From Zygnema cylindricum (Eukaryota > Streptophyta > Zygnematophyceae > Zygnematales > Zygnemataceae), in contig JBBHKE010001017.1 of the NCBI GenBank assembly GCA_037447655.1, forward strand, positions 20,537 through 84,536: a stretch of DNA of 64,000 nt, in the 5' to 3' direction. A model generated the notes under the pieces. The model searched no databases. It was given only the letters and a program-made list of their open reading frames with translations, and was not told where the DNA came from. Position 1 is the first letter of the stretch. Every line of letters starts with the position of its first letter. Below are positions 13,063 to 24,800 of this stretch, in pieces. The position numbers and the translations under genes are program-made.

Positions 13063-13900
13063 GTGAGTTTTCCATTTGTTTTTTTTATTCTAAAAAAGAA
13101 AAATTATCACTACTTGAAACAGAAATGGTTATGTATTGCTTTTCAAACCCTCACCAGATGACATCCATCACTATCATGATAGCAAATACTTGTTTTTACA
13201 TCTTTTCTTCCTTATTATAATTATTTTTATTTTCTTTTTCCTGTTTTTGAAGTCTTCTGACACCTAATGGACACTTCATAAACAGTACATTTCCCACTGT
13301 TGATTACAATTGTTTTTTTTTCTGATTTTTTTCTGTTGTTCGGAGATTTAACTCTAAAATACCTATTTCACAGACCCAAGTAAGAGTAAGTAAACAGTTA
13401 TTTTAGAATGGATGTAGGAGTTAGACTGTATGCATTTCATATCTATGGTTGGAAATTTTTTGAATTTAGTTTTTGAAAAAGGATGACATTGAGGTATAAG
13501 CACATTTTGTGACTTTTATTAATTTTTTGTTTGTTGTTTAGTTTTATTTTACGAGCCATGACTTCGATACTCAAAAACCAAATAGCAAAAAAGTGATATT
13601 AACTTTGAATGCTCTTACACTTCAACTTAATATGGGCTAAAAATTAACCATGAAAAATAATCTAATCTAATCTATATATATATATATATGTTTATATATA
13701 CATGTAATATATATATGTATATATATATATATGTATATATATGTATATATATATATATATATCTATATATATATCTGAAACGGTTACTTAAAACAATAAA
13801 TTTTTGGCATGTGAACATTATAATTAAAGCTCATAAAATAAAGCGCTTAAACGGGGTAAAAGTATGAAATTTGGAGCACTATACATTGTTGTCGTCGGTG
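13063..13900 (+). other. Unit A terminal intron and AT microsatellite
   Basis: Homologous to 33504-34213 in unit B. It includes a TATATATG-type run at about 13670-13775 that is much shorter in unit B. Homology to unit B stops near 13884. No exon is seen. Confidence 0.7.
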
Positions 13901-14630
13901 CCTATTTTTTGAGTCAGTCAATTGCTGCAGCTCAAATCTAGATGCACAGATCCGTGTGCTTTTTAGTACGGATTTCAAAAAAAAATGAAAAAGTTCGCAA
14001 AGCGTAGAACACAAAGCGTTTGCAATTAATGGTATGGACTCGTTTGTCCGCATTCCTAACCTAGTGCACCCACAACAGCGTGGGTGCACCGACATCAACC
14101 GACGAACACAAATTTTTCCATACGCTGGCCAAATGTATCAGGCTATCAGCACATCCAAAGTTGATTAAGTAAAGAAAGTGAAGGGAGAAAGTACCTGAGT
14201 GCAACAATTTTGTTTACATGTGGTTGCCACATTTTTGTTACCATAAACCTTGGTCGGCCGTGTGAATTGTTGTTTTTTTTATGACGGTGGACGTTCGCAA
14301 GCGCAACATTATTTTAACCGGTGGTAACAATATTTTTCAGGTCAATGTTGTTCGACGGATGGACCGTCAAGCATAAACTCAAAGGTACATGACTTGTACT
14401 AATTTGTATTGAGAATGTACAATTTTTGACAAGATGACGCAAGTACCCGCGCGAAACAAATATTGTCTCTACGATTTGCAATTCCCTATTTTCTCTAAGA
14501 TTAGCAATTCCCTAAAGCAAGTTAACGATTTCGCTTTGGAATATCGAAAGACTCCAAAAAGAAGTACGGAAAATCTTCATTGGTACACAAAGTAACAAGA
14601 CTAACGCGGTGTGCGCATGTTTTAAAGTAA

Positions 14631-15308
14631 GAGTGTTGGTCCATTATGCGGTCTCAATAAACGTCAAAAAATTGTTTACTGAAGTCATCGTTCCATTGTG
14701 TCGGGTCAGTAATCGACATTCTATTTACGTGGCACACTTTGATTGGTCCACGTAGTAGATGAATACGATTATGGTAATCTTCAAAGAATCTTTAACATCA
14801 AATTTTGACCACATATTTGTAACCAGCAAAGGTAAAAAGTGACTCGTACGACGTATTGAATAAATGCTGTACGGGCGGACAAAACTTAAGATTTGTAAAG
14901 AGAACAAAAATGTAACAATGCTTAGTGGATGGCAACTGAAGCGTGAAACAACATCCTCCGTCAAAGATTTTCTTGCGGCTTTCGGTGGCCTCGCATCCTC
15001 TCTGGCGGAAGGCACATAACACATGCGACGTGTACCCACCTGATCGCGCGGTCGTCATGGATATTTGTTCACTTTTCCACAAATTGACCTACTCGGGGTC
15101 ACTTGTTGCGAACTGCAAGTGTCAAACGATGGCGTATCCGAGTATGCATTCGACGGTCCACGTTTACGCCCATAAATGTGGAGAATAAAATCAGCCATTC
15201 AGTAAGGCTTGTTTTTTTTTTGACATTTCTTTTTTTTGGGTATGACACTGTACGAAACAGTTGACTTTCAAGAAACAACAACATTTGTTGCTTGATGGAA
15301 CCTCACCC
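14631..15308. mobile_element. MITE with TAA target duplication
   Basis: A 678-bp insertion absent from block X copy 2. TAA flanks it at 14628-14630 and 15309-15311; the empty site is TAA at 39089-39091. Its ends are GAGTGTTGGTCCAT and, reversed, GGGTGAGGTTCCAT: imperfect inverted repeats resembling the GGGTGTGTCC ends of the MITE at 4446. A TWA duplication and G-rich ends suggest PIF/Harbinger. No transposase is encoded. Confidence 0.65.
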
Positions 15309-15634
15309 TAAGGGGTTTTTTTTTATAGGTGTCCCGTGCTCATATTACGCACTCTATAAACTAAAGAATGCTACTTCGACAACGCGTCAAACGATGTTTA
15401 AAAGTTAATAAAATGCGTACCCTACTTTGCACCTATACTCCACACTTTTTCGGGTTATGTAAGGGATTTTTAAGGGTTTTAGAGTACATTTCCTTACATT
15501 ACGTATATTTCAGTATCACTACTGTACCGCCACACTTTTCATACACTAACATACATGTTCCGTGTTTTCCGTACTTTTTATGGTTATCATTAGGGTATAT
15601 TAAAGTACATAACCGTACATTTCAATATAGTTAC

Positions 15635-16017
15635 TAGTGTTGGGTATCGAGGACCTTTTGCCGATATTCGATATATATCGAATTTCAGGTACCCGATAAT
15701 CGATACATCGCTTCGGTATATCAAAAACCAAATTATTGCGATATATCACCGATTTATTGTCGATATATCGTATTGCCGATATATCGAGGCATAAAAAAAT
15801 GAAAATTTCCATTTTGCTCCCCCTCGCTAGGGATATCCGTACGGTTTTCCGTACGGCTTTTTGTACTATGACTGTACGGACAGCCATTTTTTGCGATATA
15901 TATCGCCATAATTTATGTTGGTCTCTGTACGATATATCGAGGAATCTGCTCGATCGATATTCGATATATCGAATTTCGAAATTATCGCGATATGAATTTA
16001 CCCGATACCCAACACTA
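15635..16017. mobile_element. hAT-like MITE, 383 bp
   Basis: Inverted ends TAGTGTTGGGTATCG; flanked by a perfect 8-bp duplication ATAGTTAC (15627-15634 and 16018-16025). Copy 2 of block X has the single site at 39693-39700. The interior is packed with CGATATATCG-type palindromes, as subterminal transposase sites often are. An 8-bp duplication with short TIRs is the hAT pattern. A 60-bp relative lies at 40210-40269. Confidence 0.85.
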
Positions 16018-17437
16018 ATAGTTACACTACATTTACGTACATTGTTCGTACTTTTCGTACGTTTAGGTTTGTTATACGAGAGAATTTAGGGTTCTAGGGT
16101 AACGGCGGCTTACGTTCCTTTCTATTGTAGTACGGCTACCTTAGATTTTCCGTACTTTCACGCTTTTTAGAGTAAACACGTATAAGTCCGTACATTTCAG
16201 TTTTATTCTCTGTAATTTTGAAGATTTTACAAGGATTTTCTAGGATTACGCTTTTTGTACATTTCGTACGTTTTCGTACAGAATATGGTATGAAGTATTC
16301 AAAAATTATGAAACAAACGAATATTACGTAGTTTTCGTAAAAACTGTACGAATTGGACATCAACGTTTTTTTTTTAGATTTTGAATCGCGAGGGCAGATT
16401 AATCCCAAACTTGTAGTTGACGTTCAAACCGTAAACCGTCCGCTTTGATTTAGCACGCTACAGTTACAATGCGACTTGACAGCGACGGCACCGCGCCTCT
16501 GTGGCAAGACTATGCTCCCGGTCAACCGATACAACCGATTTAGGAAACGTGAACTTGACGTCTTTTGGAGTCGGGCCAAAACCAATCGGCGGCAAATTGT
16601 CGGTGGCCAGTTTTGGATTGGGCTCCGATTGGCCAATTTTAAAGGTCAAAAACTTCGTTTTGTAAAATCCCCCGAACTGCAAACGCTCAATGAATGTTTT
16701 TGTCGCGGGAAATGAAACGGAGAACAAAAACAATATTCTCGAAATTTGCGTATAATTTTTTTTGAAAAAAAAATTTGTTTCCGCAAACAGGAAACTTATT
16801 CGCTGACATTTGGCATAAGTTCCCGAAGAAAAAATAGTCGCGCAAATCAGGCATCAAAAAAAGTAACAAATATTTTTACTATACCCGACATTTTTTTTTT
16901 TTTTGGATGAATTGGTCGCATGGCGAATTGTGATTGGTCAAAAATTTTTACCGCGTTGTTTTCAATTTTTACAATGATCCGTGCAATACTTTAGTTGACC
17001 ACAGTACGGCCATTCACAGTAAGTACAGTACTTTTTGCGTGCTGACCAAGATAGATTTACCTGTTTCCTTGTCCGTACAGCGTCCTTACGCATCTCCATC
17101 ATAAACCTTAACGGACGACGGAAACGACAAAATTTGCGTAATCCGTACAATTGTAACTCCCAATGACAATTTGCCCCAAGCTAAGCCCCAAAATTCCGCG
17201 TTGATTCTCACTGCCTCATTTCTCTCCTCTCCCTCTACCCCTTCTTCCCCCTTCCCTCGACCACCCTGTCTCCCTTCAGTCCCTCTCACACATTCCTTCT
17301 CTCTCTCGCGGAACATCAATTTTTGAACTTTTGACCACAATGGAGGTTGCCATCCTACACAAAGGAAAAAGGTACAACGATTTAAAACGAGAGAGAGGGA
17401 GGGAGAGAGGGAGGGAGAGAGGGACATCTCCCTCTCC

Positions 17438-17688
17438 NNNNNNNNNNNNNNNNNNNNNNNNNNNNNNNNNNNNNNNNNNNNNNNNNNNNNNNNNNNNNNN
17501 NNNNNNNNNNNNNNNNNNNNNNNNNNNNNNNNNNNNNNNNNNNNNNNNNNNNNNNNNNNNNNNNNNNNNNNNNNNNNNNNNNNNNNNNNNNNNNNNNNNN
17601 NNNNNNNNNNNNNNNNNNNNNNNNNNNNNNNNNNNNNNNNNNNNNNNNNNNNNNNNNNNNNNNNNNNNNNNNNNNNNNNNNNNNNNNN
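17438..17688. other. Assembly gap (251 N)
   Basis: A run of N between a GA-rich stretch with CTCCCTCTCC and an (AG)n run. Probably an unresolved microsatellite. Frames crossing it are meaningless. Confidence 1.
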
Positions 17689-17721
<33 letters not shown>

Positions 17722-18853
17722 GAGAGAGAGGGAGAGAGAGACTGGATAGGGTAGAGAGAGGGGGGGAGAGAGATTGAGAGAGGGGGAGAGACAAGGCTAG
17801 GGAGGGGACGGAAGAATCAGGGAAGGGAGGGAGGGGGAGGTAGGGGGAGGGAGATGGAGGGAGGTTGAGTGAGGGAGGAGGCGGGAGTGGAAGGAAGAGA
17901 GGAGGAGGAGGGGAGCGCGGAGGAAGGGAGAATAGTAAAAGCTACCACCTTCCTTCCGTCGACTTTCGTCCGTGCTATTTCTAAGCTTCCCTATCCCGTC
18001 TACTCCTTCTCTCTTTTTTCCCTTTTCATTTTAACAGCTTTCCCAGCTACCAGTCCTTTCTCTCCCTGCCCTTTTGCTCCGTCTCTCTGTCCTCTCCGAT
18101 TCCCCATACTTTTCTTCCCTTACTCCCTTGTCCAAAAACTCACCTTCTAAACCTCCTACTCCCTCAGCACTGTCCTTTTGGATTCTTTCCTTTTCTGTTT
18201 TCCCCTACCCTTCCCCTCGACCCAGTTCGCCTCCTATTTTCTCCTTCCATTTCCCTCCCACTTTAAACCCAATTTCTTCAACCTAACCTGTTACTCTACA
18301 TCCCTCTTGTATAACTTCCTAGAGCACCTTTCCTCCCTCCCGCCTTCACGCTTTTACTTCTATCCATCTCCCTCTTTCTCTACCTCTAACATCTCCCCCT
18401 TCCTACCTTCCACTTTCCGTGCCCTTAAATATTCTTTCCGCTTCATCCACTCTGTATCTATCTCTCCGCATTTTTTTTTTTACCCTGCACAGTTGCTTTA
18501 TGTTTTTTGCTCTCCCTCTCTTAGGTCAATGCTCTCTTTCCTTCATTTTGTACCCTTTATCCCGACTAAATGTCTCCTTCTCCTCCTAACTAATGCTATT
18601 CTTCCGTTGTTTTAATTTTCTCTTTCCTTTTGTTCTCACTCTGTTCTTACTCTCCTCACTCTTTATTTCTATCCTCAAATATTTTGTTCATCACTTTTTA
18701 TCTTTACAGACATTATTCGTTTCAGTTTTTTTGAAATCTTTCCTCTGTCAGTCCCTCATGTTGAAAGCTGAATTATAACATTTGACGTATCTCTCTCTCT
18801 TTCTCTCTCTCTCTCTCCCTCTCTCTCTCTCCCTCTCTCTCTCTCTCCCTTTC
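17689..18853 (+). other. GA/CT-rich 5' flank of the unit B LRR gene
   Basis: 17689-17930 is GA-rich and 17940-18850 is strongly pyrimidine-rich, ending in a short (CT)n run at about 18790-18850. No convincing coding sequence is seen; Ser/Leu/Phe-rich frames follow composition. The position directly upstream of the signal-peptide exon makes promoter plus 5' UTR likely. I cannot place a TATA box or a transcription start. Confidence 0.4.
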
Positions 18854-21800
18854 ATGTATGTGTGCCTGATACCGTTTTTGACATTTCTGACATTAACCGA
18901 TACTTTCCTCCCTCTATACTTTTCCTTCTGTCCTTACAGGCGCCTAATTTCTCTGTCACTCTCCATCCTCGTCTTATTATGTCTCTCATCTCTTTCTATT
19001 GGAGCTTCGGCAAAGGTTCTTGTCAATTCTGCTCAAGCAGGTTAGACAAAAATGGAAAGAACTTCTAGGAGCCCTTCGTAACGAAAATGAATACAAAACA
19101 TTGCCTCGCATAAAGAGTATCAATTTCATCAACGTATGTAGAGGAATCCTCTAATAAATATTCTTAGGAAATTTAATTTATGTTTAACACATTAAAGTGT
19201 TTAAAAGAAATTTCATTTTTTCCCTCCACTCCTTTTGTTCTTTTTTTAGTTAATCTTTGCGCCAATGCCTATTTCATTTCTATGATTTTTTTTCTGCAGA
19301 TATTTTACTAAAAGTGATGAAGGCCCTAAATTCAACGGACGAAAACTTGTTTTCTTCGTGGGATAAAAAAAAATCATGTGAAAAATGGCTCGGTCTAGAA
19401 TGCGATTTGAAAGGCAACGTCCTCTCTTTGTGAGTCCCCCATTCCTTTTTTTTTCTTTTTTCATACATGTGTGGGACTTAAATGTAGAAAAACGTTTAAT
19501 ATAGAGATTTGGAAACATATGTATATGTACATTCATTATTTAACTGCATAGTTATATTGTGTTTTAGTTGTTCCATCATTTTTAATTGTGCTTTCTTTCT
19601 GACTCTCTCTGTCTCTTCTTGTATTACCTCTAGGCATGTTGGAAAATCCCCTTGTTCAAACCTGCACTCGTTTTTGTAATTATTTTTTTTTGAAACGACA
19701 GGCATTTTGTAAAAAAATAAACATGAAGTCAGATTTATAGAAAACACTCTAAGGCATTGACCCGATATTTCCCCCTTACTCTTTTTCGTTTTGTTTTTTC
19801 ATCATTTGACACAATTCTTTTCTTTGTCAAATTTTTCGAGCAGAGTACTTTCATCGGAAGATGTCACCTACAAAATGTTTAATTTTTCCAAAACGATTAC
19901 TGATAGTGATTATTATGGAGGTGTTGCGGACCCTTTTGGAAAAATTTTAACCGGATTCATTTCACCCGAAATCACGAAACTGACTTCCTTGAAGCACTTG
20001 TAATGTCCGCAACTTTTTTTTTTTTATTTATTCCTAAATATTTTTCAAATTTTTTTCCGTTTTTGGACAGTAGAGGTCACGAATCGGTGATGCTGGGTAT
20101 TAAATGATTTTCTTTCTTGAATGGTTCTTTGCTATTTTTTTGTATTTTCTTCAATTTGTTCTTTTATTTTTGTGAAATCTTGATTAAAGAATATTTTGCC
20201 GTTCTTGTTTCCCCATTTGATGATCTACATCTCATTTGGTATTGAGTAACTTGCTTTTACTTCAAATCTCTTATTATCGTTTGATTTTACAGAATTTTGA
20301 GAGGCCAATCGATTAAAGGGGGTATACCGAAAAAAATCGGAAAATTAAAAAATCTTCGATTCCTGTAAGGCTAGCACTAATTGTTTCCAGTTTTTTTTTT
20401 TTTTTTGCTTGTTTTGAGAACGAACCGGAAATGGTCATTTTTTCCCTCTTTCCTTCTTACTCTCCCTGTCACTCTTTCCCTTTTCCTCTCTCCACCCTCT
20501 CGTTCTCCTTCCCTACATTCCCCTCTTCCTTTTTCTCACATCTTCCTCTCCATCTCCCTTCCGGTGCTTGTCTCTGTAATAAAAAGGAAAAAAAAAGCTT
20601 TAAAACGCAAAGGAATTTAAGGAAGGGAAAGCTTAGGATTTTTAGAGCCTATGAGTTTTTACAGCAATTCATAGAAAATAATGGAAGAATCCGCCGGTTT
20701 AACTTCTTTTTTCTTTCTTGGTTGCCTTTTATTTACTTTTATTCTGTTTACTATCGTTCCATATATATAGTTTTTTACATCAGATTGCGCGAAAATGCGT
20801 TAGAGTACCATTTCCATTATTTTCTTTTTGAAGATAAAAAAAAATCTAAGTTTTTTTTTTTTTTATATTTTTTTATAATTTATTTTTTCGGATTTGAGCA
20901 ACAACATTCTTTTCAAATCTCGGTATTAACCTTTTTTTCTTGTTCCGTAATTTGATTCCAATTAAATACTTCCTAAGTTTTGTCTTCTTTTATTTCCTTA
21001 TTATTCATTTTTACCACTTTGCTCCATTCTCTGTCTTCTTTTACGCGACTCCCTCCCCTTAAATTCTGGAGATCCACTTTTATCGCCGATGTTCTTTCTG
21101 AACTGTGACGGATCCTTGTTTTGCCTTTAGATCTCTTTGAGGATAATAATGGAAATCTGGTGGATGGATTGTAGTGATACTGAGCAACGGACTACACGAT
21201 CAATCCCTCGAAACTTTCTCGACGTCTCGCAGCAGAATTTATTGACTGGACCTAATGTTTCAGCTTTTTTTCTGGTGAGAAAAACACAGAGAAAATTTGT
21301 TGGTGTTTCGACATTTTTGAGGTTTTCCGAACTATATCTGGACCAATCGTCTCCCCAATTTTTTCTTTCAGATACTTTTGACTGTCCCTTCTTTAACCAT
21401 TTTTTTTTGCGAAAGAAATTGAAAATGAGATGTATTATTACGTTTAACATCATTTGTATTTCATATCGTTTTTCTGTTTATTTCTCTTTCTTTATAAACA
21501 AAATAGCTTTCAAAGGTCTCCATTGATTTAAATTTTCAAGATTTTTTCTTCCTTGAAGTGTGTTTTTTGCGATCCTCATATTTTTGTGTTTTGCCTTATA
21601 CGAAATTTGAATGTTTTGTGCAGAGATTTAAGGGAATGTAATTTTACCGGAAATCCATCAGGAATAAAACTTTTGAAAAAAATTACCATATTGTAAGACA
21701 AATCCTTTCATATATGTATGTTCTTTTCATGTATTTTTTTGTCAAGAATATTCACAACATTTATGTCAGAATTCATAATGGAATTTTGGACAAGGGGTAA

Positions 21801-24800
21801 AAAACTCCGAGATACAAAGAACGAAAAGATTTTATGTTAAAGCTTGTTTTTCCTCTTTTTTTAATTTCTTTTCTTTTTGGAATGGCTTTCACAGTCCAAT
21901 CTCTCTCAAAGAATTGGAAATAAATTAATGTTCCTTTAAAATTTACTAATTTTAATTGAGTAAATTAATACATGTATTGAAAGGTAAAAGGAGACGGTTT
22001 CAAAAATTGACTAGTTTTTGACATGAAAAACAATAAAATAATCTAACAGCTAATTTGGTCCCTAACATGACTTATCTCAATTGTCCAACAGGAATTTATC
22101 TTACAACAGGCTTGGAGGAGATCTGTACACCTTTCTGGGAAGCTTCCCGGACCTTGTCACTTTGTCAGTATTTACAGTTTTTGATCCTTTAAAAGCATCT
22201 TTGAGTCATAAAAGAATCATCAAATCATCCATTTCACAAATTGGGGTTTATCAAGTGCATTTTATACCATTTATTTGTTATGTTTTTTAAAAACATTTTT
22301 ATCATGGAAGTTGTTTTCATTATTCTAACAACTGAATTAATTGACACAGTTTCAAAAATAAAATAGTGTTTAAATCTATATCTTTAAAATCACTTTATTT
22401 TTTTTGCAGAGACTTGTCGGGCAACGAATTTAGAAGCACTATTCCTCGTTTTGTTGGGACGTATCAAAAATTGACCAAATTGTAAGTAATGTTTTCTTAC
22501 ATTTAATTCCCGAAAAATTAAAAAAAGAGCGTAGGCTCCATTAACTTTCTAAATTCAAGAGTGTTCAATGCTAGGTATATATATTTTTTGTTTTTTGTTG
22601 CATTATTCTGACATAGGTAGAGTAAAAAACGATTAAACTTGTCAAACTCAAACGATTGTCTGTTTTTTCCTTTTCTTTGGTTCTTTTAATGAGTAGTGAG
22701 ATATTGTAGAAAAATAACTCTATTGAACAAATGTGCATAAGATAAAAATTTAAACGAATGTCAAAAAGTGCAATAAATAAGTTCAAATTTCCTCTTTCTA
22801 TATTTTCATGACAATTTTTTCAAAAAAGCCCTAAACTGAAATGCTTGGGGTTTCAAGATATGATTTGATTATCTTTCCTATTACCAAAAATGACATGCGA
22901 AAAAAACTTATCGTGAATTTGGTCAAATCTAACATTTTAAAACTGTTAGAATTAAAATGTTTACTTCATTCTTGTTGCAGATTCCTGCAGTTCAACAAAT
23001 TCAATGGGGCAATTTCGGAGGAAATTGGAAAACTGAAAAAACTCACTGATCTGTAAAAATCACAAAAGCCTTGACCTTAGCGAAGCAAGATTTTTTTTGA
23101 TGATATTTCCCTATCGGCTGGGCTTTTAGCGTAATTTTTTTATTAATTTTTATCATTTCCTTTCTGCTCTTCAGTTGATTGTAAACATCGTGTCATTCTT
23201 GTAGAGGAAGATAGGGGGAGAGGGAGAGAGGGAAAAAAGGGGGAAAGGGGGGAGAGGTGAAAAGAGGGAACGGGGGGGGAACGGTGGAGGGGGAAAGGGG
23301 TAGAGGGGGAGAGAGGAAGAGGGGGGGAAAAGAGAAGGGGAGAGAGGGGTAGACGGGAAAAAAGAGCGGGGGAAAGGGGGAGAGAGGGGGAAAGGGAGAG
23401 AGAAAAGGCGATAGAGGGAGAGAGGCAGGAAAGAGATACGGAAAGGGGGCGGAAGAGAGGGAGAGGCGAGCCAGTGAGGGAGAAGGGAGGGGAAAGAGAG
23501 AGGGGAGCCAAAGAGGGAGATGGGGGGGAGTGGAAAGAGGGAGAGGAACGACAGGAAGGGAAGAGCAGGGACAAAAGAGGGTGACATGAAAAGGAGGAGG
23601 GCCTTAGAGGTAGACAGAGAGAGGGAGTGGGAAAGACAGGGAGAAAGAGAGGGTGGAAAGAGTAAGGGGGGAAAGAGGGAGAGAGAGAGAGAGAAGGGAA
23701 AATGGGAGGGGTAAGGGGAGAGAGGAGGAGAGGATCACAGGTAAAATGGGAGGGAAGAGTAGAAGAGGGAGAATGGGGGGAAAACGGATTGGGAAAGCGA
23801 GAGAGGGAGAGAAGGGAGGAAAGTGTGAGAGAAGGGGTTAAAGTGAGGTTGGGCGGGGCAAAGAAAGAGAGGGACAAAAGGGGTGAAAGAGAGAGAGGGA
23901 AAAAAGGGGAGATAGATAAAGGTGAGTGAGGGAGAAGGAGAGGGAGAAGAGTGGAGAGAGATAAAGGTAAGAGAGGGAGAGGGAAAGGGAGAGGAGACGG
24001 AGGGGAGGGAGAAAGGAAGGGAAAGGGAGAGGGATAGGGAAAGGGAGAGGGATAGGGAGAGAGAGGGAGAGGGAGAGGGAGAGGGAGAGGGAGAGGGAGA
24101 GGGAGAGGGAGAGTGCGAGGGAGAGGGAGAAGGAGAGGGAGAGGGAGAGTGAGAGGGGGGGATGGGGAGGGGGAGAGGGAGGAATAGAAATAGGGGGAGG
24201 GAGGTGGAAAAGGAGACGGAGAAAGAGAGGGGAGGGAGAGGGAGAGGGAGAGGGAGAGGGAGAGGGAGAGGGAGAGGGAGAGGGAGAGGGAGAGGGAAAG
24301 GGAGCGAGAGAGATGGAGAGGGAGAGGGGAGTTAGGGAGAGGGTGAGGTAGAGGGGAAGGAGAGGGAGAAGGAGAGGGAAAGGGAAAAGGAGAGAGAGAG
24401 GGAGTGAGAGAGGGAGAGGGAGAGGGAGGGGGGAGGGGGGAGGGAGGGGGAGGGGTAGTGGGAGAGGGGGAGGGAGAGATAGGGAGAGAAATAGGGAGAG
24501 GGAGGGGGGAAAGTTGACGGAGAGAGATAGGGAGAGCGAGGTGGTAAAGGAGATGGAGAGGGAGAGGAAGAGGGAGAAAAAGAGGGAGAAAGAGATTAAA
24601 AGGGAGAAGGAGAAAAATAAGGAGAAGGAGAAAGAGAAGGGAAAGGGAAAAGGATAGGGGGACGGAGGTGGGGGATCGTGACAAGGAGAGGGGGGAAAGA
24701 GACAAGGAGAGAGCGAGTAAAAGAGAGAGAGAGGGATAAGAGGAACATAGAGATCCTTATTTGTTCTGGGAGGGGTGACAGGTGTTTGAGTGGCAACAAT

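Larger units (their letters stand above)
13930..17175. repeat. Duplicated non-coding block X, copy 1
   Basis: This matches 38397-40945 in the same orientation over most of its length (for example CAACAGCGTGGGTGCACC at about 14073 and 38560). No gene is recognised. Length differences are explained by separate transposon insertions: 14631-15308 and 15635-16017 are only in this copy, while 39321-39597 and 40210-40269 are only in the other. The block is unusually rich in GTAC words (CGTAC, GTACG). It forms the 3' edge of the tandem duplication. Confidence 0.75.

Noticed and set aside
17276-17794. Open frames across the N gap
   Set aside because: They exist only because N codons are read as open.
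23143-24705. 520-residue open frame on the minus strand
   Set aside because: It is the complement of a GA minisatellite and consists of Ser/Pro/Leu/Phe repeats; no start context, domain or splice logic supports a gene.
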